Of a stretch of 38,705 nucleotides of DNA, positions 7,735 through 15,185 are shown piece after piece. The translations under genes were made by a program, and so were the position numbers. The notes under the pieces were generated by a model that was not told the DNA's origin, made no database searches, and saw only the letters and a list, made by a program, of their open reading frames with translations. Numbering within the stretch: the first letter of the stretch is position 1; each line of letters starts with the position of its first letter. The stretch comes from an uncultured Collinsella sp. (GTDB taxonomy: Bacteria; Actinomycetota; Coriobacteriia; Coriobacteriales; Coriobacteriaceae), in NCBI GenBank assembly GCA_900541855.1, contig UQLD01000023.1:1-38705 (forward strand), given 5' to 3'.

Positions 7735-8517
7735 ATGCTTACCAAACGCGTAATTCCCTGCTTGGACGTCAAGGACGGCCGTGTGGTCAAGGGCGTCAAC
7801 TTTGTGAGCCTGCGCGATGCGGGCGACCCGGTGGAGCTAGCGCGTGCCTACGATCGCGAGGGTGCGGACGAGGTCGTCTTCCTGGACATTACCGCCACGA
7901 GCGACAACCGTGCGACGACCATCGAGATGGCGGCGCACGCGGCCGAGGAGCTCGCTATTCCCTATACCGTGGGCGGCGGCTTTCGCGACTTGGCGGGCAT
8001 GCGGACCATGGTTGCCGCCGGTGCCGACAAGGTGTCGCTCAACTCGGCGGCCGTGCGTGACCCGTCGCTGATTAGCCGGGCTGCCGCGGCTTTTGGCGGT
8101 CAGGCCGTGGTCGTGGCGATCGATGCCAAGCGCGTCGGTTTGCCCGGAGAGCCGGGTGCCGACAAGTGGGAGGTCTTCACGGCGGGCGGCCGCAACGCCA
8201 CGGGTATCGACGCGGTGGCGTGGGCCGAGGAAGCGGCTCGTCGCGGCGCCGGCGAGATCTTGCTGACCAGTATGGATCGCGACGGCACCAAGGCCGGCTT
8301 TGACTTGGCACTCACCCGCGCCGTGGCGCGCGCGGTGCCGATTCCCGTCATCGCGAGCGGCGGCGTGGGCACGCTCGAGCATTTTGCCGAGGGCGTGATC
8401 GAGGGCGAAGCCGACGCCGTATTGGCGGCAAGCGTCTTTCACTTCGGGACGTTCAGCATTCGCGAAGTCAAAGAGTATATGGCCTCACAGGGCATCCCCG
8501 TGAGATTGGACTTCTAG
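7735..8517 (+). CDS. hisF: Imidazole glycerol phosphate synthase, cyclase subunit
   Basis: HisF is the synthase half that joins ammonia from HisH to PRFAR. The 260-residue TIM barrel has Asp11 in VIPCLDVKDGRVVKG and Asp130 in VVVAIDAKR, the two catalytic residues of the family, plus LLTSMDRDGTKAGFD and IPVIASGGVGT for the second phosphate site. GAGGAG at the hisA end serves as its ribosome-binding site. The coding region ends 10 bases before a long palindrome (8527-8620) that separates hisF from hisI and may form the 3' end of a shorter transcript. Confidence 0.96.
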   Translation: MLTKRVIPCLDVKDGRVVKGVNFVSLRDAGDPVELARAYDREGADEVVFLDITATSDNRATTIEMAAHAAEELAIPYTVGGGFRDLAGMRTMVAAGADKVSLNSAAVRDPSLISRAAAAFGGQAVVVAIDAKRVGLPGEPGADKWEVFTAGGRNATGIDAVAWAEEAARRGAGEILLTSMDRDGTKAGFDLALTRAVARAVPIPVIASGGVGTLEHFAEGVIEGEADAVLAASVFHFGTFSIREVKEYMASQGIPVRLDF

Positions 8518-8526
8518 TGCTGCGGC

Positions 8527-8620
8527 TTGTCCAGGTACCGCATCTTGCCGCTCAAACCGTCGCTCGCGTACCAAAGTACGCGTCGCTCCTCTTTCGCGGC
8601 AACCTGCGGCACCTGGACAA
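8527..8620. repeat. 94-bp nested palindrome, family 1, copy 1 (hisF 3' side)
   Basis: The outer arms TTGTCCAGGT and ACCTGGACAA are perfect complements. Inside them CCGCA pairs with TGCGG and TTGCCGC pairs with GCGGCAA, and the tip GCGTAC-CAAA-GTACGC closes the structure. Between the TTGCC arm and the tip are two unpaired conserved strands, TCAAACCGTCGCT and CGCTCCTCTTTC. A second copy lies at 30293-30386 with compensatory changes in the arms. It starts 10 bases after the hisF stop and shows no T-run, so it is not an ordinary terminator. Confidence 0.85.
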
Positions 8621-8664
8621 CCCTCGCCGACCTGTGGGGTTTCGTTTATGACTTGGGAGAAATG

Positions 8665-8994
8665 ATGACTGAGGTAATAGAAGCGTCTGACCTTACGTAT
8701 GACGCCCGTGGGTTGATTCCTTGTGTGGTTCAGCAGTATGACACCGGCGAGGTGCTTATGGTTGCCTGGATGAACGAGGAGTCGGTGGGGCTGACGCTCA
8801 AGACCGGCACCACGTGGTTTTGGAGCCGCAGCCGCCAGGAGCTCTGGAACAAGGGCGCGACGAGCGGCAACATGCAGGCGGTCAAGGAGCTTTGGGCCGA
8901 CTGCGATAGCGATACGCTGCTGGTCAAGGTCGACTCGCCGGGCCCGGCCTGCCATACCGGCAACCGTACCTGCTTCTTTAAGAAACTCGCGTAG
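8665..8994 (+). CDS. hisI: Phosphoribosyl-AMP cyclohydrolase
   Basis: HisI opens the adenine ring of phosphoribosyl-AMP. The 109-residue product shows the family's metal-binding motifs: VAWMNEES near the N-terminus, WSRSRQELWNKGATSGN, an Asp-rich DCDSDTLL and the zinc cysteines in PGPACHTGNRTCFF. It is the short monofunctional form, with HisE encoded separately just downstream. The start at 8665 follows GGGAG at 8655-8659 with five bases between; ATG at 8662 is too close to that site, and a longer reading from 8527 would translate the palindrome. The 147 bases between hisF and hisI hold the family-1 palindrome and little else. Confidence 0.94.
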   Translation: MTEVIEASDLTYDARGLIPCVVQQYDTGEVLMVAWMNEESVGLTLKTGTTWFWSRSRQELWNKGATSGNMQAVKELWADCDSDTLLVKVDSPGPACHTGNRTCFFKKLA

Positions 8995-9039
8995 GGCGGG
9001 CGCTCGATTAGACGCTCGGCCACCAGAAAGGATTGAACC

Positions 9040-9357
9040 ATGGGTGTGCGCACCGCAAACGTTCAGGATGGAAATATCGGTGAGACGCTGACAGGTCTGG
9101 CCGAGGTGATTCACGGTCGTCGTGATGCATCGCCGCAGGAGAGCTATACCGCGCGTCTGCTGACCGACGTCGAGGACGAGCTGCTCAAGAAGCTTGCCGA
9201 GGAGGCAAGCGAGGTGATCATGGCCTGCAAGGATAACGATCACGATCACATCCGCTACGAGGCCGGCGACCTGGTCTACCACCTGCTCGTGACGCTCGAG
9301 CGCTACGGTATCACCCTCGACGAGCTAGCCGGCGAACTCAACGCCCGCCGCCACTAG
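9040..9357 (+). CDS. hisE: Phosphoribosyl-ATP diphosphatase
   Basis: HisE removes pyrophosphate from phosphoribosyl-ATP, the second step of the pathway. The 105-residue all-alpha protein has the MazG-like nucleotide-binding signature with acidic residues in KLAEEASEVIMACKD and YEAGDLVYHLLV. SYTARLL and the DELLKKL segment are typical of the family. AAAGGA lies 8 bases before the ATG. It is the last gene of the his operon and converges with the PHP phosphatase gene. Three consecutive palindromes fill the space between the two stops. Confidence 0.94.
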   Translation: MGVRTANVQDGNIGETLTGLAEVIHGRRDASPQESYTARLLTDVEDELLKKLAEEASEVIMACKDNDHDHIRYEAGDLVYHLLVTLERYGITLDELAGELNARRH

Positions 9358-9364
9358 TCAAGCT

Positions 9365-9430
9365 TTTGGTGCAAGGGGGACAGGATACTTCGCACCAAAT
9401 GATCCGTTTTCCTCCGTCCCCAACGGATCA
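9365..9430. repeat. Two adjacent hairpins after hisE, first with GGGGGACAGG core
   Basis: TTTGGTGC (9365-9372) pairs with GCACCAAA (9392-9399) around a loop holding GGGGGACAGGATAC. TGATCCGTT (9400-9408) pairs with AACGGATCA (9422-9430) around a loop with CCTCCGTCCCC. The loops themselves carry complementary GGGGGAC and GTCCCC, so an alternative pairing between the two hairpins is possible. They begin 8 bases after the hisE stop and lie between convergent genes. Confidence 0.7.
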
Positions 9431-9435
9431 AATAG

Positions 9436-9504
9436 AAGTTGCGGTGGAATAGTTCTTGTTTGACGGTCCTAGGGCTATAAACAGGAACTATTTTACCGCA
9501 ACTT
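9436..9504. repeat. AAGTTGCGGTGGAATAG palindrome, copy A
   Basis: A 25-bp arm (9436-9460) is complementary to 9480-9504 with two mismatches of G-T type. The arms begin AAGTTGCGGTGGAATAG, and the loop is 19 bases. Copies B (16200-16267) and C (17757-17827) share the arm sequence but not the loop. It ends 12 bases from the stop of the convergent PHP gene. Confidence 0.85.
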
Positions 9505-9516
9505 ATGAAGGGATGG

Positions 9517-10428
9517 CTAGTCGAGGGGTGTGGGTTCCCATTCGCCGGTGGGGTGGGGGATGTCGAAGGTTCGATAACCGCAGTCGTAGGCGTGGGCCTG
9601 GGCCTCGCGGATGTTCCAGCAGATGTCGCAGGCGCGGTGTGCGTCCGAGCCAAAAGTGATCGGCACCTCGGCGTGGGCAAAGCAGCGCAAAAGGCCGGTC
9701 GTGGGGTAGTAATCGTCGAGCCCCTTGCGCGGTGCGGCTGTCGAGACCTCAACGCGGCGGCCCGTGTCGTGGGCGCACTCGGCCATCTGCTGCCAGAACG
9801 GCGCGGGGTCAAAGTCGGGCGCAAAGCCTTCCTTCGAAAAGCGCATGACCAGGTCGGGGTGGGCCATCACATCAAAGTTGAGTGAGCTTTCGCAAGCACG
9901 GCGCCAGTCGTCGACATAGCGCTCCCACACGCCGAGCACGCCAAGGTTTTCCCAAACGTGCAGGTTGGTGTCGTCGTCGATCCAACCGCAGCGCGAATCG
10001 GGCGTATCGGGACGAGCGACGTTTTCCGTTCCCGCCGTGCCCGCGGCGCCGGCCATGATATCGCCTGGGTTGCCAATCCAATGCACGCTGCCCAAGCGCA
10101 CTATGGCACCCGCGGACCAGCGCTCAACCAAAGGCTCGCAGCCCTCGTACCAATCGCATTCAAAGCCATAGATAAGCTTGAGCTCCGGCGTGATCTGCGC
10201 GGCGAGCTTGCGGGCGTCCTCAAATGCCAGGCGATGCGCCGTCAGGTCGCCCTCGACAACCTGAACTTCGCAGTTGGCGTCCATGCTGGCGGGCAGGGTG
10301 AGGTGATCGGTCGAGACCATGACGCGGCAGCCGGCGGCGGCAGCAGCGCGGACGTTGTTCTCAAACGAGGCATGGCCGTCCGAAAACGAGGTATGAGTAT
10401 GGCAATCGATCAGCGGGCAAGCAGACAT
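9517..10428 (-). CDS. PHP-domain histidinol-phosphatase, convergent to the his operon
   Basis: This 303-residue PHP-family phosphoesterase carries the multinuclear metal motifs in order: CHTHTSFSDGH (His10, His12), STDHL, a Glu in YGFECDWYEG, GSVHWIG, DVMAHPDLV and GSDAH near the C-terminus. This is the HisJ/HisK type of histidinol-phosphate phosphatase rather than the HAD or inositol-monophosphatase type. HisB here has no phosphatase domain and no other candidate is in the operon, so this gene plausibly removes the phosphate from histidinol phosphate. That assignment rests on family and position; PHP proteins with other substrates exist. AAAGGAG lies 6 bases before the ATG. The gene is transcribed toward hisE from its own promoter. 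Confidence 0.85.
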   Translation of the reverse strand: MSACPLIDCHTHTSFSDGHASFENNVRAAAAAGCRVMVSTDHLTLPASMDANCEVQVVEGDLTAHRLAFEDARKLAAQITPELKLIYGFECDWYEGCEPLVERWSAGAIVRLGSVHWIGNPGDIMAGAAGTAGTENVARPDTPDSRCGWIDDDTNLHVWENLGVLGVWERYVDDWRRACESSLNFDVMAHPDLVMRFSKEGFAPDFDPAPFWQQMAECAHDTGRRVEVSTAAPRKGLDDYYPTTGLLRCFAHAEVPITFGSDAHRACDICWNIREAQAHAYDCGYRTFDIPHPTGEWEPTPLD

Positions 10429-10566
10429 GGCGGCTCCTTTGCGTCAAGCGAATCCGCTCCATTGTAATGGCGCGACCCCTGGCGCGCCGGGAACGCCGCA
10501 AGTCGAAACCGACTGGAAAGGGCAGATGGCGCGCAAGGGCTGCCACACGACATCGACCCTGCCTTA

Positions 10567-10631
10567 AAACGTGTACATCAGCCTCCAAAAGCTGCAAAAA
10601 ATGACGTGTTTGGAGGCTGATGTACATGTTT
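10567..10631. repeat. 23-bp inverted repeat upstream of the LarC2-like gene
   Basis: 10567-10589 pairs with 10609-10631 around a 19-base loop; the core TGTACATCAGCCTCCAAA is perfect over 18 bp and only one G-T pair interrupts the longer stem. It lies between divergent genes, so it is not a shared terminator. It may be an inserted palindromic repeat or an operator. The rest of the 10429-10767 gap shows no gene. Confidence 0.75.
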
Positions 10632-10767
10632 GGCTGAGGCGGTGGAGTGTCGGTTTCTTGCCGACAAGGAAAATCGCGCTCATCACGTGCCGTCACACTC
10701 GCGCAGCCCGCGATGTGCTAGCGTTTGGGTGAATAAAACGAGTCCGTGCGGAAAGGATCCAGACCGT

Positions 10768-11253
10768 ATGCAATGCGATAGCACATTCCCGCTGTCTCGC
10801 GAGACCGATGCGCCCGAAACTATCGTCAAGCTGGAGTGCGACATCGATGACGCGTCGCCCGAGGTGCTCGCCTACGCCGCCGACCGCCTGCGCGAGGCCG
10901 GCGCCCGCGAGGTGCACTGGCTGCCCCTTTACTGCAAAAAGGGCCGCCCCGGATGGCAGTTGCAGGTGATCTGCTCGCACGAGGATATCGAGCGCCTACA
11001 GACGATTATCTTTTTGGAGACCACGACCAACGCCGTTCGTCGCCAGGTGATGGAACGCGTTTGCCTGCCGCGCCGATTCGAGCAGGTGACAACGCCTTGG
11101 GGCGAGGTGTCCGTTAAGGTGGCGACACTGCCCGACGGCAGCGAGCGCGCGGCTCCCGAGTACGAGGATTGCGCCCGTCTTGCCCGCGAACATGACGTGC
11201 CGCTCCAACGCGTGATGCAGGCGGCTCAGAGCGCGGCGCTGCGATTCGAGTAA
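10768..11253 (+). CDS. Stand-alone LarC C-terminal-domain-like protein (DUF111/LarC2)
   Basis: The 161-residue product matches the C-terminal half of LarC, the nickel chelatase that inserts nickel into the pincer cofactor of lactate racemase: it starts with LECDIDDASPEVLAYAAD, has a LYCKKGRPGWQLQVIC strand, an ETTTNAVRRQVMER segment and the late PEYEDCARLAREHDVPL motif. These correspond to the family's ExNIDDMxPE, KKxRPG, ETTTxGxR and PEYEDC blocks. The N-terminal LarC1 domain is absent; the in-frame upstream reading to 10630 encodes nothing recognisable. GAAAGGA lies 10 bases before the ATG. In Lactiplantibacillus LarC1 and LarC2 are joined by a programmed frameshift. No lar partner is in this window, so the function of the lone domain is open. 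Confidence 0.75.
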   Translation: MQCDSTFPLSRETDAPETIVKLECDIDDASPEVLAYAADRLREAGAREVHWLPLYCKKGRPGWQLQVICSHEDIERLQTIIFLETTTNAVRRQVMERVCLPRRFEQVTTPWGEVSVKVATLPDGSERAAPEYEDCARLAREHDVPLQRVMQAAQSAALRFE

Positions 11254-11326
11254 CACGGTAGATGGGCTCCACATCCGCCGGACCCCGTATTCAGCTCCCA
11301 TCAACCCCACTCCGAAAGGACTCCCC

Positions 11327-11875
11327 ATGAAATACCTCATCGCCTCCGACATCCATGGCTCGGCATACTGGGCCGAGCGCCTCTGCACCGCTATCGAATC
11401 CGAGCAGCCCGACCGCATTGTGCTGTTGGGCGACCTGCTCTACCACGGCCCGCGTAACGACCTGCCGCGCGACTACGCCCCCAAGCGCGTGATTCCGCTG
11501 ATCAACGCCCTGGCTGACCGCATCATCGCCGTCCGCGGCAACTGCGATGCCGAGGTCGACCAGATGGTCCTCGACTTTCCCGTCATGGCCGACTACGCCA
11601 CGCTGTTTGACGAGACCGGCCGCGAGCTGTTCCTGACGCACGGCCATGTCTTTGGCGCCGGCATGCACAACAGCGTCGACCACGCGCCCGCGCTGCCCGA
11701 GGGCTCCGCGCTCGTCTACGGTCATACGCACATCAAGGTCAACGAGGAAAGTGCCGCGCACCCGGGCCTGTGGCTCTTCAACCCCGGCAGTGTGAGCATT
11801 CCCAAGGACGGCACGCACAGCTACGGCATCTACGAGGGCGGTGCGTTCCGCCACGTGATCCTGGAGGAGGAATAA
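11327..11875 (+). CDS. yfcE: YfcE-family metallophosphodiesterase
   Basis: This 182-residue calcineurin-like phosphodiesterase has all dimetal motifs: SDIHG (Asp8, His10), LLGDLLYHGPRN, VRGNCDAEVDQM, LTHGHVFG and YGHTH. The GPRN, RGNCD-EVDQM and FNPGSVSIPK segments are close to E. coli YfcE (184 residues), a manganese-dependent phosphodiesterase active on model substrates, with unknown physiological role. Its last codons carry GGAGGAGG, the ribosome-binding site of the mazG gene two bases downstream. The two genes are therefore one transcript. Confidence 0.93.
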   Translation: MKYLIASDIHGSAYWAERLCTAIESEQPDRIVLLGDLLYHGPRNDLPRDYAPKRVIPLINALADRIIAVRGNCDAEVDQMVLDFPVMADYATLFDETGRELFLTHGHVFGAGMHNSVDHAPALPEGSALVYGHTHIKVNEESAAHPGLWLFNPGSVSIPKDGTHSYGIYEGGAFRHVILEEE

Positions 11876-11877
11876 CC

Positions 11878-12738
11878 ATGGCGCAGCATATGGCTCAGCA
11901 AAATGCCGAGGGCTCGCGCGATCTGTCCACGCTGATAGACGCGTCGGCCGAGCTGCAGCATCTGGTGCAGACCATCTGGCGTCTGCGTCAGCCCGATGGC
12001 TGCCCGTGGGACCGCGAACAGACACACCGCAGCATCGGCAAGAACATGATCGAGGAGGCCTACGAGGCACTCGACTGCATCGAGGCGGACGACGCGGTTC
12101 ACCTACGCGAGGAGCTGGGCGACGTGCTCATGCAGGTCGTGCTGCATGCGCAGATCGCGGCGGATGCCGGCGAGTTTACGCTGGCCGACGTGGCGCGCGA
12201 TATCGACGCCAAACTCATTCGCCGTCATCCGCACGTGTTTGGCGATGTGGATGCCGACAGCTCCGACGAGGTACTCAAGATTTGGGACGAGGTTAAGCTT
12301 GCCGAGAGGGCTGCCAAGGACAAGGCCGTGGCGGCAGGCGAGGCTGCGCCCGAGGGCCTGCTCGACGGCGTGCCCACGCATCTGCCGGCGCTGATGCAGG
12401 CTCAGAAGGTGTCGCGCAAGGCGGCTGCCGTGGGCTTTGAGTGGGAGACGGTCCAGGATGTGTGGGACGAGGTTGCCGAGGAGCGTGCCGAGTTTGAGGC
12501 CGAGGCCCCTGGCTCGCCCGAGCGCGAAATGGAGTTTGGCGACCTGCTCTTTGCTTTGGTCAACGTCGCGCGCAAGGAGGGCATTGACGCCGAGAGCGCC
12601 CTTCGTGCCAGCACGGCAAAGTTCCGCCGTCGCTGGGCCGCGATGGAGCAGATGGCGGCCGATGCTCACGTGGATCTTGCCGAGCTTTCGACCCACGGCC
12701 TCAACGACCTGTGGGATGCCGCAAAGGCGGAGGAGTAA
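11878..12738 (+). CDS. mazG: Nucleoside triphosphate pyrophosphohydrolase MazG
   Basis: The 286-residue protein has two MazG all-alpha domains. The first contains GCPWDREQTHRS, the metal-binding MIEEAYEALD and EELGDVLMQVV helices; the second has AAVGFEWETV and EFGDLLFALVNVAR. MazG hydrolyses NTPs and dNTPs to monophosphates, which in E. coli limits (p)ppGpp and mutagenic nucleotides. It is joined to yfcE (2-base gap). The gene is followed by a strong terminator and then eno. mazG upstream of eno is the arrangement seen in other actinobacteria, including mycobacteria. Confidence 0.93.
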   Translation: MAQHMAQQNAEGSRDLSTLIDASAELQHLVQTIWRLRQPDGCPWDREQTHRSIGKNMIEEAYEALDCIEADDAVHLREELGDVLMQVVLHAQIAADAGEFTLADVARDIDAKLIRRHPHVFGDVDADSSDEVLKIWDEVKLAERAAKDKAVAAGEAAPEGLLDGVPTHLPALMQAQKVSRKAAAVGFEWETVQDVWDEVAEERAEFEAEAPGSPEREMEFGDLLFALVNVARKEGIDAESALRASTAKFRRRWAAMEQMAADAHVDLAELSTHGLNDLWDAAKAEE

Positions 12739-12742
12739 GACT

Positions 12743-12788
12743 GCGGGAACGACAGGCTGACACGCCTCATCGTTCCCGCTAAATTTTT
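12743..12788 (+). terminator. Intrinsic terminator of yfcE-mazG
   Basis: GCGGGAACGA (12743-12752) pairs perfectly with TCGTTCCCGC (12770-12779), with a further CAGGC/GCCT pairing in the loop, and is followed by TAAATTTTT. Confidence 0.88.
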
Positions 12789-12809
12789 CGAAAAACAAGT
12801 GTATCCCTC

Positions 12810-12857
12810 GGCTAACTTAGGGCATAATGCAAAAAGTGCGACATGGCTAACTTACGG
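12810..12857 (+). promoter_or_regulatory. Putative eno promoter with a 13-base direct repeat
   Basis: A -10-like CATAAT is at 12823-12828; a -35 is not obvious. GGCTAACTTA-G/C-GG occurs twice, at 12810-12822 and 12845-12857, once just upstream of the -10 and once in the transcribed leader. A small hairpin, GCGCACC-GAC-GGTGCGC, follows at about 12859-12875. The repeats could bind a regulator; nothing shows which. Confidence 0.4.
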
Positions 12858-12927
12858 AGGCGCACCGACGGTGCGCGGTCAGCCGGTCGCTTGCATCCAC
12901 TACGTTTCCAAGTGAGAGGGAGACAAC

Positions 12928-14217
12928 ATGAGCGATATTTTGGACGTCTACGGTCGCGAGGTGCTCGACAGCCGCGGCAATCCCACCGTCGAGGTCGAGG
13001 TTGTGCTCGAGGACGGCAGCTTTGGCCGCGCAATGGTGCCTTCGGGTGCTTCGACCGGCGCCTTTGAAGCCTGCGAGCTGCGCGATGGCGACAAGGGCCG
13101 CTACCTGGGCAAGGGCGTTTCGCAGGCCGTCGAGCACGTCAACAACGAGTGCGCTAACGCCGTCGTGGGCCTCGATGCCTTCGACCAGCGCGCCGTCGAT
13201 GCCGCGCTGATTGCCGCGGACGGTACCCCTAACAAGACCAAGCTCGGTGCCAACGCCATCCTGGGCGTGTCGCTGGCCGTTGCCCGCGCCGCTGCCGAGT
13301 CGGCGGGCCTGTCGCTGTACCAGTACCTGGGCGGCGTCAACGCCCACCTGTTGCCCACGCCCATGATGAACATCCTCAACGGCGGCGTGCATGCCGACAA
13401 TAACGTTGACTTCCAGGAGTTCATGATCATGCCCGTGGGTGCTCCGAGCTTTGCCGAGGGTCTGCGCTGGTGCGCCGAGGTCTACCACACCCTCAAGGGC
13501 GTGCTGCACGAGGCCGGCCTGGGCGGCGGCGTGGGCGACGAGGGCGGCTTTGCCCCCAACCTTAAGACCAATGCCGAGCCGTTCGAGTACATCACCAAGG
13601 CCGTGGAGAAGGCCGGCTTTAAGCCCGGCGTCGACTTCATGTACGCCATGGACCCGGCCTCGACCGAGTTCTACAACGCCGAGACCGGCATGTACGAGCT
13701 CAAGGGCGAGGGCGTGGAGTACACGAGCGCCCAGATGGTTGATTACTGGGAGAAGCTCGTCGACACCTATCCCATCATCTCCATCGAGGACGGCATGGCC
13801 GAGGAGGACTGGGACGGCTGGGTCGAGCTTACCCGCCGCATTGGCAATAAGGTGCAGCTCGTAGGCGACGACCTGTTCGTCACCAACACCGAGCGCCTCA
13901 AGAAGGGCATCGAGCTGGGTGCCGCCAACGCGATTCTGGTCAAGGTCAACCAGATCGGCACGCTCACCGAGTCGCTCGAGGCCATCGAAACCGCCAAGGA
14001 GGCCGGCTATGCTTGCATCGTGAGCCACCGCTCCGGCGAGACCGAGGATTCCACAATCGCCGACCTGGTCGTGGGTGTCAACGCCGGCCAGATCAAGTCG
14101 GGCGCCCCGTGCCGCAGCGACCGTATCGCCAAGTACAACCAGCTCATCCGCATCGAGGACGAGCTCGAGGGCAGCGCGCGCTACGCCGGCAAGGCCGCGT
14201 TTTACAACATTCGCTAA
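12928..14217 (+). CDS. eno: Enolase
   Basis: This 429-residue enolase converts 2-phosphoglycerate to phosphoenolpyruvate in glycolysis. Family motifs are complete: REVLDSRGNPTVEVEV at the N-terminus, SGASTGAFEA (loop 1), MMNILNGGVHADN, the magnesium residues in YAMDPAS, SIEDGMAEEDWDGW and VGDDLFVTN, the catalytic Lys in LVKVNQIGT, and the signature SHRSGETEDSTIADL. GAGGGAGA precedes the ATG. It is monocistronic by appearance, with its own promoter region and a strong terminator 64 bases after the stop. Confidence 0.98.
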   Translation: MSDILDVYGREVLDSRGNPTVEVEVVLEDGSFGRAMVPSGASTGAFEACELRDGDKGRYLGKGVSQAVEHVNNECANAVVGLDAFDQRAVDAALIAADGTPNKTKLGANAILGVSLAVARAAAESAGLSLYQYLGGVNAHLLPTPMMNILNGGVHADNNVDFQEFMIMPVGAPSFAEGLRWCAEVYHTLKGVLHEAGLGGGVGDEGGFAPNLKTNAEPFEYITKAVEKAGFKPGVDFMYAMDPASTEFYNAETGMYELKGEGVEYTSAQMVDYWEKLVDTYPIISIEDGMAEEDWDGWVELTRRIGNKVQLVGDDLFVTNTERLKKGIELGAANAILVKVNQIGTLTESLEAIETAKEAGYACIVSHRSGETEDSTIADLVVGVNAGQIKSGAPCRSDRIAKYNQLIRIEDELEGSARYAGKAAFYNIR

Positions 14218-14280
14218 ACAAGTGGTGCTCGGGGGGGCGGGGTTGACTCGGCTCCGCTCCATTTCTGATGGCCGTCATTG

Positions 14281-14312
14281 GGCGCTGGGCCGTGTGGCTC
14301 AGCGCCTTTTTT
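14281..14312 (+). terminator. Intrinsic terminator after eno
   Basis: GGCGCTGGGCC pairs with GGCTCAGCGCC (one A-G mismatch) around GTGT and is followed by six Ts. A -10-like TATAAC/TAGAAT cluster for the next gene follows at about 14355-14367. Confidence 0.9.
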
Positions 14313-14403
14313 ATGTCGAGCAAAGGCTGTCGAAGGCGGTGCGCGCGCTCGTGCTATAACTAGAATACTTAGCGCAAACAAACCTCAACCGCACAAGGCG
14401 CAC

Positions 14404-15165
14404 ATGGATCAGATTTACGACAACAGGTACTATTCCGCCGGTTCGCGTGAGCCGTCGCCTCGCCGTGCGCGCACGGTGCAGCTCGGTGGGTCCGCCTACG
14501 CCGGCGCCGACCGCTCCACGCAGCGCCCGACAAGTACCTCGCGCCCCAATGCTCATGTGAATACTTCGGCAGATGGACCGGTGCGCCCGGCACGTTCGAC
14601 ACATGCGTCGCGTCCCTCGGCCCAGACGCATGACAGGTCGAGCAGGCCTTCGAGCCGTCTTTCGGGCTCGGACTTTATGCGCTACGCCAACGACAATGCG
14701 GTGGTCAAGGCGATCTATGACTTTACGCATGGCTCTCTGCGTCCGCTGTTTATCGGTATCGTGGTGGCGCTGGCGCTCGTGAGCCTGTATTTTCCCGTAC
14801 GCGACCTGTACGTGGCAAAACGCTCGAGCGACATCTTGGCCAAGCAGGTCGAGATTCGCCAGCAATACAATGATGAGCTGCAAAAAAGCGTCGACAAGCT
14901 GCTCTCGGAGGAGGGTATCAAGGACGCGGCGTCCGAGGACCTGGGCCTGGTGATGCCCGGCGAGAAGAGGATTGAAGTGCAGGGCCTGGACGGCGATTCG
15001 GATGCCTCGTCGAGCCAGAAGTCGTCGAACGCCAAGAAGGCCAGCGAGGTGGCCAAGGAGATCGAAGAGGTCGGCAAGGACGCGCCGTGGTACATTCAGA
15101 CGCTCGACATGCTGTTTGGATTTAACGGCGTCGAGGGCCAGACGGTCGTGTCCAACGGCAAATAG
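14404..15165 (+). CDS. FtsB/DivIC-like septum formation initiator
   Basis: The 253-residue product has a long disordered Ser/Arg/Pro-rich cytoplasmic N-terminus (to about 90), one transmembrane helix at about 114-131 (PLFIGIVVALALVSLYF), a coiled coil at about 140-170, and the C-terminal LGLVMPGE motif (180-187) that marks FtsB/DivIC proteins. A Ser/Lys-rich tail follows. These proteins bridge FtsL and FtsQ in the divisome. It lies between eno and ppx, the standard position of the actinobacterial ftsB. The DUF501 gene that normally sits between ftsB and ppx is absent. The start at 14404 is chosen because it begins a plausible N-terminus after AAGGCG; an upstream reading from 14278 passes through the eno terminator. 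Confidence 0.82.
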   Translation: MDQIYDNRYYSAGSREPSPRRARTVQLGGSAYAGADRSTQRPTSTSRPNAHVNTSADGPVRPARSTHASRPSAQTHDRSSRPSSRLSGSDFMRYANDNAVVKAIYDFTHGSLRPLFIGIVVALALVSLYFPVRDLYVAKRSSDILAKQVEIRQQYNDELQKSVDKLLSEEGIKDAASEDLGLVMPGEKRIEVQGLDGDSDASSSQKSSNAKKASEVAKEIEEVGKDAPWYIQTLDMLFGFNGVEGQTVVSNGK

Positions 15166-15185
15166 CGCCCGGAGGGGAGCCCGCA

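Noticed and set aside
12847..14262. A 471-codon open frame opposite eno
   Set aside because: The enolase reading on the plus strand is complete and conserved, so the antisense frame is a shadow.
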